Positions 21,908 through 34,321 of a DNA stretch of 64,000 bases are shown here, in pieces. Source of the stretch: Cardiocondyla obscurior (taxonomy: Eukaryota; Arthropoda; Insecta; Hymenoptera; Formicidae); NCBI RefSeq assembly GCF_019399895.1, contig NC_091892.1:1011730-1075729 (forward strand), in the 5' to 3' direction. Positions within the stretch are counted from its first letter, which is position 1, and each line of letters opens with the position of its first letter. The notes beneath the pieces were generated by a model that had not been told where the DNA came from, ran no database searches, and worked only from the letters and a program-made list of their open reading frames with translations. A program made the position numbers and the translations under genes.

Positions 21908-23029
21908 GTTACAGGTTTCTATAGTCAAATATATGTAAAAAAAAATTAAATCTTAAACATATAAATATTTCAGTATACGATGTATGCATTTTTCACAGGT
22001 ATAACCTATAAATTCGCTCTCTTTATTATATCTAAATTATATCACGAGTAAGATATCGTGTTAAACGGTGATTAATTACGATAACGTAGTTTTGTAACAT
22101 CAGCATGTTTCTCAAAATCAGATAAATGACTCATATCCGTAAGAAGAAAGTGATAAAAATTATATATGTCAATTCACACATATATAATTTTAATATATAC
22201 TCACGGAACGTTGGAAATTAGCCGAGACAATTAAAATGGGAAACCGGACAAGAATGAGTGATACACGAGAGAAATTTAGAAAACGATAATTTTGTTGAAA
22301 AGTTATGACATTTGAAACACACGGGTGATCGCGTATCTCCGAGGGCGGTGCATCTTGCCGTGGACCGTTCTAAATATAACCAAGCAGGCATGATATCATG
22401 CACATGCATGAAACATAATTACTATACGCCATGAATTCTACGGATCCTAATACTCGACTTTACTGCGTGATTCGCACAAAAAATATTAATATTTATATCA
22501 CGATATTTAAACGATAAAGTACATTTTATCATTATTTATATACATATTATATTTAAACATTATATAATACAGTCCAATATCACATGATCCTCCCTGGCAT
22601 TAAATTAAAATAAAAATATGTGAAACAATAACTATACATAAAAGATAATAATCGTAACGATAATGTGGGAAACAAAAATATGTGTTAATTCGATACTTTT
22701 GACTTTTTAAATCGGTCTCACCTAAATTTCAATAAATATATTTATAACCTCATAAAAAGAACTCTTGACCTAAAAATCTTATCAGCATCTAAATTCTTTA
22801 TCACAAATTTCCGCATATGTTTGCGTTAAGATAATATAAATACCTCACCTACGCAAGACTATGTGTTATTATTAAAGTCGTTTTCTATAAAACTTTGTTA
22901 CACATCGGATCTTGCTAAAAATCGATAAAGTGATTATGTAGGAAAATGTGCTGAAATATGTATATGTAGTTAAAGTTTCATACAGAATTATAAGTCTTCG
23001 TTTCTGAAATTCTGTTATTTTCAGCACAG
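21908..23029. other. Intergenic region between the KYSW gene and TMF1
   Basis: An acceptor-like site (TTGACTATAG) just upstream of the KYSW gene start suggests a 5' UTR exon further right on the minus strand, perhaps in the GC-richer part around 22200-22420. The rest is AT-rich and includes the TMF1 3' UTR. Nothing else is recognised. Confidence 0.4.
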
Positions 23030-26000
23030 TTAATTTTGTCGTTTTAGAAGCTGATCGATTTGCATTTTGTACATTTCCTTAATATCTTCAAGATCTAATC
23101 GCAATTCCTGATTCTCTTCGACCTTTTCGCCATACATTTGTAACAATGCGTCGTATCTGGTTTGCGTTTCGTTAAGACTTTCGTTTAGTGCTTGCGTTTC
23201 TGCGATGCTAGCGCTCAGATCCTCGACTTTCAAAGTTAACGTTGCTAATTCTGAATTCAGTGCATCTCTCTCTGCGTTTCGTCGAGATAATTCCCATTGA
23301 AGCTGCTGTATTTCACCTGCGATATTAAAAATTAGCGAATTAAATAACGATTAACGAGATTAGAGATGCATGCATACCACGTAAGCTTACCGTCTCTTTG
23401 TTTCAATTGTGCTTGTAAGTTCTCGAAAATTGATGTACTGTTTGAACCCGCTATGATGCTTTCGTATGGTATTGGAGGAAATCTACCGGAGTTATTATCA
23501 AATACTGAATCGCTGAACTAAAAATAAAAAAGGCAAATTTTCTATTACGTACAGAATAGTTGTCAAATATGATCTCGTAATATCAATTTTTATACATACC
23601 CCTGGCCAGGCACTATTTGCACTGCTAATAGATTCTTGCCCTATACTGAGAGTAGGACTAAATCGTGATTCCTCGTCAGTATTTTGCTGTTGTTCTAATA
23701 TTGCATTATTCCTTCTTCGTTCTGCGTCAGTCGCTGCTTTTTCGACGGCTAATTTATTCTCTAATGCGTTTATTTCTCTTTTTAATTCCTGTATGTGACT
23801 CGAATGTGTTTGTTCGAGAGTATTAATCGTATTTTGGAATCTAAAATTTGATTTTTTTTTGTGAATTAAACATTATTTTAACACGTTCAAAAAATATATT
23901 TTAAGTACTTACTCTTTATTTTGTTCTAACAATTTTTCATTTTCTTCTTTTAATATATCGTGTAATTCCTGTAATTTCAACCTTTCTTTCTCTTTTAAGT
24001 TGAGCTTCGATTCTAAGTGCGATTCTTTAGATTTCAAATTAACGTTTTCTTCTCGCAAAAGACGATCCATTTCAATTAAGTTCTCGACTTTGGACTGTAA
24101 TTCAATATTTTTCTCAGACCAAGCTTTCTCCTGTTTCATAAAGCTGTTAGATTTATGTAATAAATTTGCTTGAAGTTGTTCTATCTGCCTTAACAAAGGT
24201 TTCGTAGCTGTCGAGACAGATTCAGATAACTCTTCACTTCTAGCTTCTGCAGCTTCTAATCGTTTAAGTAATTCGTTGTTTTCGTGCTTAAAAAATTCTT
24301 CTCTTCTATATTGTAAGAATAATAGTGTTAAAATCAAAATTAATTAAATTAATTATATCTAATATATAATATTTACTTGACATGGGCTTCTTCCGCTTGA
24401 CGGTATTTTAATTTTAAATCCTCCACTTGTGCGAACAATTGGCACGATTCAGCCGCATTATCCACAGCTTCTTTTAATTCCTCTTCAGTGGTTAGTAGCT
24501 TTTTCTTTGTTTCTGCTAAATCTCTATTACACACAAATTTTCGTTACTTTCTTTTCTTTGATAAATAATATTAATGATTATATACTCACACTTTGGCAGC
24601 ATCCAAACTTTTTTTATAGGCCTCCATCTTATGCATCGTGTTATCCAGTTTTTCTTGTAACGTTAGTATTTCTTTCTCTTGTTTCTTCGTTTTCGATGTC
24701 AGTGTATGCACAGCTTCTATTTGACTGCGTTCGACTTCTTCTTTCGCGTGCAATGATCGTTTTAATCTTTCTAATTCTGTATTTTGTTCCTCTATTTGCT
24801 CCCTGGAAATAAAAGTAAAGCATGCGATGCAAATTTAATAATTATTTTGTTACTTATTTATAGTATGATTAAAACAACAAAAGATATAACTTAATACTTT
24901 TGACTTTTTATCATTGCATCAGTTTCTTTTTCTTTCACGCGCAGCTTTTTTATGATATTGCTATGTTGAAGTTGTTGCTTGCTGAGTTTCTCGCCCTCTT
25001 CGCGAAGTTCCTTTATGATTTCATCCTTCTCGGCGTTTATGCTAGACATTTCTTGCGACGATAAACGCGATGCCGCTTCTAGCTTTAACTGATCTAAATT
25101 TTTTCTTAATTGGTCACGTTCTCTTATCGCTTGCTGAAATTTCCTTTCCAATGCCGATAGACGTTGCGTATATTCATCTGTGATTTGATTAATATTTTGA
25201 TTTTGCTCCGCGTGTTTTTCAAAATTCTCGAGTTGCCTGTAAAACATGTTTTTTTTTTAATATTCTATATTTAAAAATAAAATAATGACATTCTAATATA
25301 ATCATGTTAATCTTACTTTATCAAATTTGCGTTCTGTTCGTGTAATTCCATATTTATCCTGCTCACGTCAATTAATTTTGATTCTCTCGCTTCTAAAATC
25401 TCTGTCATTTCTTGCACGCGTTTAAGTAGCTTTTCAATTTCCATATTTGCTTCATCGGAACCAATGCTAATTTCGCTTAATTCTCGCGAATGACCTCGAG
25501 TTTTTAAAGTTTTCGTTAGCAAATCACCGCCTTTAGTTAATTGCAATTTCGCTGGACTTTGTCGCGATTGAGTTGAACTGGAATCTCCATTCGGACTGTT
25601 AACAAATAATATATTAATACATGTGTTGAACGTTAAATAAAAACATGGTAAATGTTGGCTTTAGGGAAGGCTGCTTTGATGTGTACCTTTGCCTGTTTAA
25701 CGTACGCTGGAAAGCAGATATAGCGTTTGCTGCGTCGACAGCAGCTAGCGAACGTAACTTTAAAGTCGTATGCGTCGAGTTTCACATGTTCGCATATATG
25801 TACCGCGCCGGCCGGTTGCCGATGACTGATTTTCCCGTTCTCTCATTCTCTGTCTCTGCCGCCTAAAGTTACGTACTACAGCCGCTGTCGCCGCAAAAAA
25901 CGCCGTATCTGCTTTTCGATATACATATGTCAAAGTTATCGGAGTAGCTTCCTCGAAAGTCAATATTGACTAAAAATGTATTTATTCGTACCTAGATATA

Positions 26001-28178
26001 ATTTCAATATCGCTCGATGTTGTAGTTTCTAATTCGTCTCCGCTTGTATGTCCACTAGCTTGGTCAGACCCAATTTTTACCAAATCAGAACGACTGTGAA
26101 AGAAACAGATTTTTGATAAAGGAACTGTTGTAAAATTAAACGACATCTATGAATTAAATATAATACCTTTCTGACGATATGGGTGAATTTTCTCGTGGTA
26201 CTTCTGTGCAATGAGTATCCATGTCTATTATTTCACCTTTTTCGACCATAGCATCAGCTAGCATAGTTTTTACGTACGAACTAGTAGTTAAAGGCGTCTC
26301 GAGGACTTTGGAATCGTTCGTACAAATTAACGTCGCGTTATCCTCCGAGCTGCTCTCTATCAATGTTCCTTCTCTGCTTGAATCGGTAGATATTAAATAC
26401 TGATCGGTGTTACTTTCGTTCATCTTCGTTTCTTCCACGTTTTCCACTTGACTGTCTGGATCTGGTGGCTCTATAGTGGTGCTCATTAATTGAGAAAAAG
26501 TAGAAATATCCGATATCTCATTTACTCCTTCCAGATGCTCCAGTTTACGAATCGGCTGCGTGGTAATCGGCTCGAGCGTTAAATGTAAATTATGTTTTTC
26601 TTTAAGCGAATCTAGACTCAAGTTTAATTTGCTCTCCACGCAAGCTATCGTTGACGTTTGCCTATCATCCGGACACGAGTCGTGCATTTTCAATGGTATC
26701 TTCACATTCATATCGGTCAATTCTATTTTATTTTTAACCGTGTCCAATTGTTGTAACGGCTCAAGTATCGTCATGACCGTCCCTTCGGAAGCCGAAGTGT
26801 AAGAATCTTCGGCCAAGCTTACTTCATCCGGTTCGTCCGCGATAGGTATTACTTCGACGCTTTCGGGGGAAGTTTTCGAACTGTCCGTTACATGCGACGA
26901 ACTTTTATTCGTATCCGAGGTAGAACATGCATTGGGCGATGGTGTACTATCAACGCTGTAAGGGAACGAACTAACGTTTAACGTTTTAACTTCCTCCAAT
27001 GGAGATTCATACGGAGAAATGTCCGACGACGAAGCTTCCCCGTATTGATCTTTACTTGGTGGTTGCAACGTGCTGGTACAGTCTATGCCCGGAGTAGTAC
27101 ATTCGTCTCCAGCCAGAACTGGAGACGATTCTAAATTCTTTGGATCTATTGGCGATAAATAAGGACTGCTGTCGCTTTTCCAATCTCCTAGAATTTCAAC
27201 AGAGCTTGGCGATGTAACAAGACTATCTGGCAGTATTTCCACCGATTCAGAATTTACTTTAATACCAACAACGGAAGGACTTAACGAATTACTAACAGAA
27301 TTAAGATCCGATTCCGGCGTGGTAGTACAGTCGGTGTTTGACTGTGAGCCAAGTATCTCCACGCTTTCCAGGCTCTTCTTATCGCTCTCAGAGGAAGCAT
27401 TAGGTACTTTATAAAGCTCGTTAATAGGGCTTAATGTACGATTAATATCGTTGCTTTCGGATACCACATCGTTGTCACGTTGTCTTTCCTCTTCTTCGTT
27501 AGTGCTCGTCGTCGAATTACTGTCGGTATTATCCGCCGTTTGCGCATGATATATTTGTTCCAAATCTAAACTGGCACTTTTAGTTGCAATCTTGTCAATA
27601 CTGATAGAAACAACATTATCTAGGGACGACTGTTCTGACAGTATACAAGATTCTGATGTATCTTTATCATTAAATTCTTTAGATACATTATGATTTGTAT
27701 TTACAGACTCACTGGTAACACTAGAATCTCTTTCATCATCCTTATGTACAGATTCATTCTTTGCTATTGTGGATTTAAAATCCTTTGTAGCTAATATTTC
27801 AGGAGCAGAAGTAGAAAACACCATGCTGTGTTGCTGGTCATCTTGACTGGTGCTACTTTGCAAAGACTTGGAATGTTTGACAATTTTTGAGCTATTTTCA
27901 TCTATAACCTTTGGAGGCTCAAAAAATGAGCCTGTAAAGCTACCCCAAATACTAGTTGAATTTTGCTGTTGTTTCTGGGGATTGCTGTTATGCTTCTTGG
28001 CCTCCTGCTCATTCTGCAGCCCCCAGCTCGCAAAAAAGTCTGAAGTCTCATCTACATGTGACTGAAGTACCTTTGGCTCTTCCTCCTTGATATCCAAGGC
28101 CTTGTCTATGGTCTTCTGAGCCCCTTTCAGAGCTGATTTAGCCAAATTGGCAAATCCAGTGGCATCAAACCAGCTCAT
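23030..28178 (-). CDS. TMF1: Golgin TMF1 (TATA element modulatory factor / ARA160 homologue)
   Basis: Golgi coiled-coil tether that binds Rab6 and captures intra-Golgi vesicles. Ten exons (28178-26167, 26093-25992, 25595-25317, 25236-24898, 24802-24590, 24523-24377, 24305-23913, 23840-23600, 23517-23391, 23316-23030) give 1379 residues, longer than human (1093) because the Ser/Thr/Glu-rich disordered region in exon 1 is expanded. The N-terminus MSWFDATGFANLAKSALKGA is the conserved TMF1 motif, which in this family directs vesicle capture. The heptad-rich coiled coil begins in exon 3; EEGEKLSKQQLQHSNIIKKL and ATKPLLRQIEQLQANLLHKS match human almost exactly. The C-terminal TMF/GRAB-type Rab6-binding end reads MYGEKVEENQELRLDLEDI and stops at LLKRQN. 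Intron 2 contains an inverted-repeat element. Confidence 0.94.
25705..25921. mobile_element. Inverted-repeat element, copy 3, in TMF1 intron 2
   Basis: The best-preserved copy: 217 bp between TA dinucleotides (25703-25704 and 25922-25923). The left end reads GGAAAGCAGATATAGCGTTT and the right end, on the opposite strand, GAAAAGCAGATACGGCGTTT; the inverted repeat extends about 50 bp inward to CGTAACTTTA. The middle holds CCGCGCCGGCCGG. No protein is encoded. TA flanks would fit a Tc1/mariner-type mobiliser, by inference. Confidence 0.78.
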
Positions 28179-29398
28179 TTTTCGTGCCTAAGACAAGAGA
28201 AAGACGCGTGAATCTTCTTTATCGTAAATGCAATAGTGTCCAACGTTAAAAAAATCAGCATTTAAAATACATCCCTTTTCACGACACGTAAACACAACGT
28301 ATTTGCAGCTCTCACGGAACATTGAGCCGCAACAGCGTGTTAAATAAAATCGTGCGTGTTCTATAAGGTGTCATTATTTCTGAAATAAAAAATTAACGCC
28401 GCGACAAGCGGGACCTGCGATGTTGTTTCCCCGCCAATGTTTCATCTCTCGCGAACGTGCCTCGTTACGTGCCGTTACGTGGCACTTTCTCTCCTTTTTT
28501 CTCTTTCGCGTTACCGCGACTGACGTACCTGTCATTCTCCGGGACGGCGGTCGTGACGTCGGGGCGCACTTCCTGGACCAACGACGAGGTTCTCTTCTCG
28601 TTACTACGGCCGAACGACCAGCATCACCTACGTGTCAACCCTCGGAATGTATTTAGCAGCCGACATGTCGCAACGGGTGTTGTGTGTCGTCGCGAGCAGT
28701 GCTGTCAACCCTCCGTTCCTCGCGATTTTCCAGCCACCGGTTATCTCCCTCGTTTTCCTCGAATTGCACCCGGAACTCCGTTAATGTTTCGGCCGCGTCC
28801 CCTCGATCGAGGACGCGAAAATCCAACGTGCAATTGACTGACCGACACGCGCAACCTAAACTTTACGACGCGAAAACATCGGGACGAGATCTGTCGTCTC
28901 GCCTGTCCTTTCTGCACTTCTCTCGCCCACTTCCTCTCTCGTTTTCTCTTTCCGACCTAACCTGCATCCGTGTTATTTTTATCGCATCTCGAATCGGTTT
29001 ACTCGCCGCACACGGTGATATAATTCGTGAAATAAGTATATATTTTTATTTCGCTTATTTAAACTCACTATTTTTTATAAATCGTGGATACTGTTTTTGT
29101 TTATTTATTTTTAAAATGCGAGATGTACTTGTTTCTAACTAAAAAAGTGCAGATGCTAGTGAAAATTAAATAATAATAAAATGTTAGTCACGAGTTATCG
29201 CAAAAAAGAAAAAAAGGAAGGAAATGAGAAGGATACAACTGATCCTCGCAATAAAGAAAAAAAAAAAGAAGAATGATCGAAGTTGCATCTGCGTTTATCT
29301 ACAACGTGTAAATTTAATGCGTAAAACAAAGGCGAGAAGCTTCCGCCATTATCGATACTATCTCTGAAAAGACTCGTTTACGGCGTTCTCTTGCAACT
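28179..29398. other. Upstream region of TMF1, to the tRNA gene
   Basis: From about 28400 to 28960 the sequence is GC- and CpG-rich, consistent with a promoter region for TMF1. Open frames of 126 and 152 codons on the plus strand here lack any protein-like features. After about 29030 the sequence is AT- and A/G-rich. No gene is supported until the tRNA. Confidence 0.45.
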
Positions 29399-29490
29399 GC
29401 TCCAGTGGCGCAATTGGTTAGCGCACGGTACTTATAGTGCAGTTCTCGTGAGCAATGCCGGGGTTGTGAGTTCGAGCCTCACCTGGAGCA
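29399..29490 (+). tRNA. tRNA-Ile (anticodon UAU), with intron
   Basis: Complete cloverleaf. The acceptor stem GCTCCAG (29399-29405) pairs with CTGGAGC before discriminator A at 29490. The D arm is GCGC...GCGC, the anticodon stem CGGTA (29426-29430) pairs with TGCCG (29456-29460), and the T arm is GTGAGTTCGAGCCTCAC. The anticodon TAT is at 29433-29435. An intron of about 18 bases (29437-29454) follows the base 3' to the anticodon, the canonical position. Introns in tRNA-Ile(UAU) are conserved in animals. Internal A and B boxes are intact. A run of T (29492-29499) immediately downstream is the RNA polymerase III terminator. Confidence 0.96.
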
Positions 29491-30258
29491 ATTTTTTTTT
29501 CTTTACGCAGCATACTTGTATTTTTTTTATAAGGTAAGCAATTTGTTACATAATTTCTAACATTTAACATCAATTAAATTAACTACAAAATACATACTCT
29601 ATGGAATTTATAATGATTTCGGCGAAACATAATTTGCTATAATCTAATCGTACAATTAATTATTAATTTAGTACGTGCAAAAATAAAATATAAAAATATA
29701 CATATTTATATAATACATTTAATACAACATATATAACATATTAAAAAATATGTGTATATGTAGAATGTCTTATTAAAAAATACATACATATTTTGTACAT
29801 TATCAATATAAAATGTATCACACTTTCATGTTTTTTTTGTTCATTAAAGAAAAATTATAGCAACGAGTTAAAAACGTGCACATATAACATCAATGTCAAT
29901 TTGAAAATGGAATACCGCGATTGTATGCGAATCACAAAAAAGCCTTTTGACCTAAATTGATCGAAATATAATGGACAGTATGAGGGCAGACAACGAAAGA
30001 TCTCGCTGTTATCGTTATTAATGACAACCACGTTAAAATCGAAGATGCGAATGATGTTTTATGCTAAGTACTTGATCGGCAGCCAAATCACGAAATGCGG
30101 TACCTATTACATCGTCCGGTGGTCGATGTTCGTCGACGTTTGTTCGCCAAATGGAACAATGGCCACGGAATCCGGTTTCGCAAAGGTGTGCGTTTTAAAA
30201 ACCCTTTAAAAGCCCATCTACGACTTTGACGATTGTTAGTCGCATCTCGTTATTCAGT
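29491..30258. other. Intergenic region between the tRNA and the ZP gene
   Basis: Starts with the T-run polymerase III terminator of the tRNA, then AT-rich sequence to about 29880. No gene is supported. The promoter and 5' UTR of the ZP-domain gene would lie in the last few hundred bases. Confidence 0.45.
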
Positions 30259-32720
30259 ATGTCTCGACCGTATTATAATCTGCAACACAGAATATTTTCA
30301 ACACAGGTAATTAAAAAAAAAAAAATTACGTTTTATTTATTACACTGATACTCACTTTCACAAATGTAGATTAATTTTAATCTCAATTTAATTCACTTTC
30401 AACCTTTTCAGTTTTAAATATTAAAAAATGATGATGAATTGAGCGGGGATTAAAGTTAATCTACATTAGTAAAAATGGGCACAGTCTTTTAAACTAATTA
30501 ACTATCATTGTAGATATATTGGTGGCTAGTTTTCGTCAACGCGATATCTTTAATGAATTTCGCTGGTGGATTCTCACCCCAAGACGCAGCTCTTGTGAAT
30601 TTCCATCGTAGATACAACGTTTCGAAAACGGCGATACTTCATGACAACGGTTATTTACCTCCAGCTTCGATTCCGGATTTCTCCTTACCGGAAGTGATCG
30701 ATAACAGAGCACAGAACGTAGCGGTTGCGGTGATGGACGAGACCAGAAACTATCCCAATGCGTTGTATCATCCACTGGGATGGGATTCCTTGCGAGTCCT
30801 CACGCGCAATAGCCCGCACGACGCGAGGTATCCGGGGAGCGACGGGTTGCAAATACCTCAGCATCATCGTCGACCTACTTTCCCGCAAGGCAAACACCCT
30901 CACCGGACTACAACGCAGCCGCCTCCTGCTCCTCCTCTCTTCAATGAAACACCATTGTCCTTAGCAAACCGCGTTAGTATTGAGGAAATGTCCTGCCAGA
31001 ACATGGAAGGTGAATTGTTCTTCAGGTAATGAAACTCGAGAAAGCTTTAACTTCCGATCTCTTACCGCACTTGAGTTAGTCGTTTTCAAGCTTTTCGAAT
31101 TCAAACTGTAACAATAAAATAATTTTATCAGATATTTAACTTTAGTAAATTTACATTTACTTAAATATTATAATTTACGTTATATATTTATATATGTATA
31201 TGTACATACAATTTTATTTTACATAAATCACACAATTTATAATCTTAGAGCAACCATCAAGGCCCCAAGAAACTCGGTTCCGCCGGTAATAGACAAAGTG
31301 ACAAACGACGTTTGTCAAGTGATAGCGATCAGGGACTCTTATCGCATTAGTTTTGAGAGAAATCAAGTCTGGGATTGTGGGGTCGTCGATTGTTCCACGG
31401 ATGGTAACCGATCGTACTGTCTCGATCTGAGATTTCCCGTGATCTTTGGCCTACAGCTGAAAGACGATCACAGATTGACGTTGCGATGTAAAACTCAGGA
31501 CAGGATCGCGCATCACACGAGGCAAATGAGCTTGAAAACTTTGGAAGCGTAAGACACGTCATTTGTCTTTCTGCAAAAGTAGCAAAAATAAGTATCTGGC
31601 GAAGAAACGCCAAGGCTATTCAAATATATTATACTGCCTTCAGAAAAGCGAAAAACTTGCCGAGTGTGCTAAATGGCGGCGCCGAGAATACGCTCAATGT
31701 GGATGTGGGACTATTCAGGAAGACTTACGGTTCAAAAAATGTTTTCGACACGAGGATACAATCTGGCGGGACGGTCGTCCTCGGTGAGGAGATTCTGCTG
31801 CGCGTGTTAGTCAACGGCGATGACAGTAAGCGCATTAGTACTGAGCAAAGGTGGTAGTACCGTGTGCTTTTCTTCCTTTAGTAAGATGAATAGCGCGTCT
31901 GAAACTCTGACAGCGACTTCATGTAACATACGATCTCTGATCATTTTAAAGCAGGATGTATGTATCTACAAAAGAGATTATTTATAAAAAAAAATCAACT
32001 TTAAATTAATAAAATAAAATTAATTTAAAATAGAAATTAAAATTATATTAAAAATTTTATTAGAGATTAAATTAAAAATTAATTAATAATTATATAATTA
32101 TATTAATCATATGAACAATAAATTTGAGCGGTCAAAATTATCTTAATTATACGATATCATCGGTTACCTTAATTTTTAATTAACTTTTTCACACGTTTAA
32201 AGGCTGGCGGCACTCGAAGATCGGTCAAGTGACAGTGCACTACGTGGAGGAGCATCAACGGCAGAAAATCGTTAACAGTCTGTGGATTCTTGACAAAGAC
32301 GGCTGCTTGAATCCAGATGTGCACGAGATTTGTTCACGAGAGCAATACGCCGTGTCAGCGTTAGAAAACTATCTGATTTTCCAGGCGTTCATGTTCGAGG
32401 GCATGAAAGAGACCGACGAGATTTCCTTCACTGTGAAGACTACGGCATGTCTGCAATCAGTAGATTGTGTTTTAGATTGTCCTGGCGGTCATGTTAGGCG
32501 TGCTAGAAGCGCTCCAGATCGAAATAATACCGTTGAGTGGCAGGATGACATAGTTTTGCGAGTGGTTCTTCCAAAATACAAGTCGCACGCTTTACAGAAT
32601 TACTATTTTGCGATCTTGATATCGGTAATTTCGTTACTTGTACTCATCGCAACGTTATGGGTTGTCAGGATTTTTTTTCACCGGAAACTAGTGAAATCTC
32701 GAATAATCTTGAATGCTTAA
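30259..32720 (+). CDS. Zona pellucida (ZP) domain transmembrane protein
   Basis: Apical extracellular matrix protein of the ZP-domain class. Five exons (30259-30306, 30514-31025, 31249-31548, 31644-31825, 32203-32720) give 519 residues. A signal peptide spans the first exon join (WWLVFVNAISLMNFAGG). A Pro/His-rich linker follows (RPTFPQGKHPHRTTTQPPPA). The ZP module runs from about residue 150, with Cys in MSCQNMEG, NDVCQVIAIRD, VWDCGVVDCS and GCLNPDVHEICS. A furin-type site (HVRRARSAP) precedes the single membrane span (YYFAILISVISLLVLIATLW) and a short basic tail, the standard ZP layout in which cleavage releases the polymerising ectodomain. I cannot match it confidently to one named Drosophila ZP gene. 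AATAAA lies at 32776-32781. Confidence 0.85.
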
Positions 32721-32890
32721 GTTACGTCCCTAGAATTGTGTATAAATTTTTTTTTAAGTATACATAGCTGTATTGAATAAACAAGCTGTTACACATTGTG
32801 CGATTAACAACCTCTGCTAATCTCAAGTATTACGGCTCTATGAAATACTTGGGTGAAAATTACACGTCGGCTGATATTGATATTTTGGTC

Positions 32891-34321
32891 CTATGAGATA
32901 CGACTCGGCATTTCCCACGCATCCAATTCAGAGCACAGCTTCAATCCAACTGCGAACAATCCAAGAGATGCGAATATGCTTTTCATGAATGGATCTCTGC
33001 TCAAAGTATACATCATACAAGCAAGAGAGCACGTGCATACGTCCTCGAAGTAGTTGAAGCCTCTCAAATAATAATGATCTACGATCTGCTGCCGTTCCTT
33101 CAACTTACGCATAATACGTTCTGTAATAGGGAGGAATCTTGATTTATACAATGCAAACTGAAGTACATATATATACGACGCACATATCTTTAGAAGGAAA
33201 AATCAATACAGTACAGATAGCGATAGTACTGACTGAAAATTTGTTTGAAAAGTTTAATAAGATAATTGCTTGCCTTTTTGCTGCTTTACTAAAGGGCATG
33301 TTTCCTCACAAACGTTTTCCGCAGGTTTACGCGAATCGGTGTGCTCTGTTATTGTCGAGCTAGCAAGAGCTCGTTTTACAGATATTTCTTCTTCAATCGG
33401 TCGTTCCTCAGACATTGCGGTCACCGCTTCTCGTTCTCTCGGTAGTCTAACAGGTCTTTCGCGATCGATTCTCTCGTACAAGGTGGCCGCATTCCTGGAA
33501 ATTTCACGACGTACCGCCCTCGGCTCCTCCGGAATTTCTCTCGCTATTACAGCAGGCAGAGACTCCTGCAATTCCTCGTCGATAAATTTCTCGTAGTCAG
33601 TGATGCTTTCCTCCTCTTCGCTATATTCCATATGTTCCTCCGGCTCGACTAAAATTACCGTTCAAAATTACCATCAAATAAATTTCTGTGTAAATTTAAG
33701 CCGTCTATAATTATTGTTAATTACAATTTTCTTCTATTTGCGACGACTCCAATTCAATCTGTGTTGTCGACGCTAAATTAATATCGTCTTTTATAATCCG
33801 AAGTTCATCAATCGCAACAGGAACTTTCTGTAGAATTTCTGCTGTGACTTCTTTAACGACTGAATTTTTCTCTTTATTATGATCTATTTCTTCCATTAAA
33901 GTAACACTTTCTGTTGGAGTAACTGCAGGTTCCTCGGTTAACTCTTTTCCTTTAACCAAATCAATTTTCTTTTCATCGAAATCTATTATTTTGTCTGTTG
34001 GGTTAGCAGTTGGTTTCTGAATCTGTTTCGATTCATCTCGAATGTCTCTTGAAATAACATCTGGAGGGAACCTCGGTTTTACATCATTTTTCTTCCGTGG
34101 AAAAATTCCGTCCGTCACGTTAGGAAATTCTTTGACTGTTTCAAATTATAAAAATTCAAATATTTATACAAAAAATATTTTTTTTTAATTTATTTAAATA
34201 ATCTTAAGATCTAACAGACACGTTTTAACATTCTATAAAGTGACATACTTGCTTTGCGGAGCTGTTCCCTAACTTTGGGACAAGTTATGGGACACGGATT
34301 TTCTACAGGATCACAGGACAT
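32891..34321 (-). CDS. Uncharacterised acidic protein (362 residues), one GC-AG intron
   Basis: Not recognised. Four exons (34321-34249, 34135-33725, 33648-33274, 33120-32891) join in frame to 362 residues. The third join uses a GC donor (AAAAG|GCAAGC) with a normal acceptor (CCTATTACAG). A GT donor that keeps the downstream frame is not available. The N-terminus has Cys/Pro pairs (MSCDPVENPCPITCPKVREQ). The middle is Glu/Lys/Thr-rich, probably disordered or helical, with several Glu runs (YSEEEESITDYEKFIDEE). The C-terminal 75 residues are conserved-looking, with paired Cys and a moderately hydrophobic helix (SIFASLGLFAVGLKL). It is convergent with the ZP gene, 170 bp between stop codons. 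Confidence 0.7.

Noticed and set aside
28956..28963. CCTAACCT, complementary to the insect TTAGG telomere repeat, considered as a telomerase RNA template
   Set aside because: Single short match with no polymerase III promoter or structure that I can place around it; such octamers occur by chance.
28457..29142. Plus-strand frames of 126 and 152 codons upstream of TMF1
   Set aside because: No signal peptide, domain or splice context; CpG-rich promoter-like DNA opens frames by chance.
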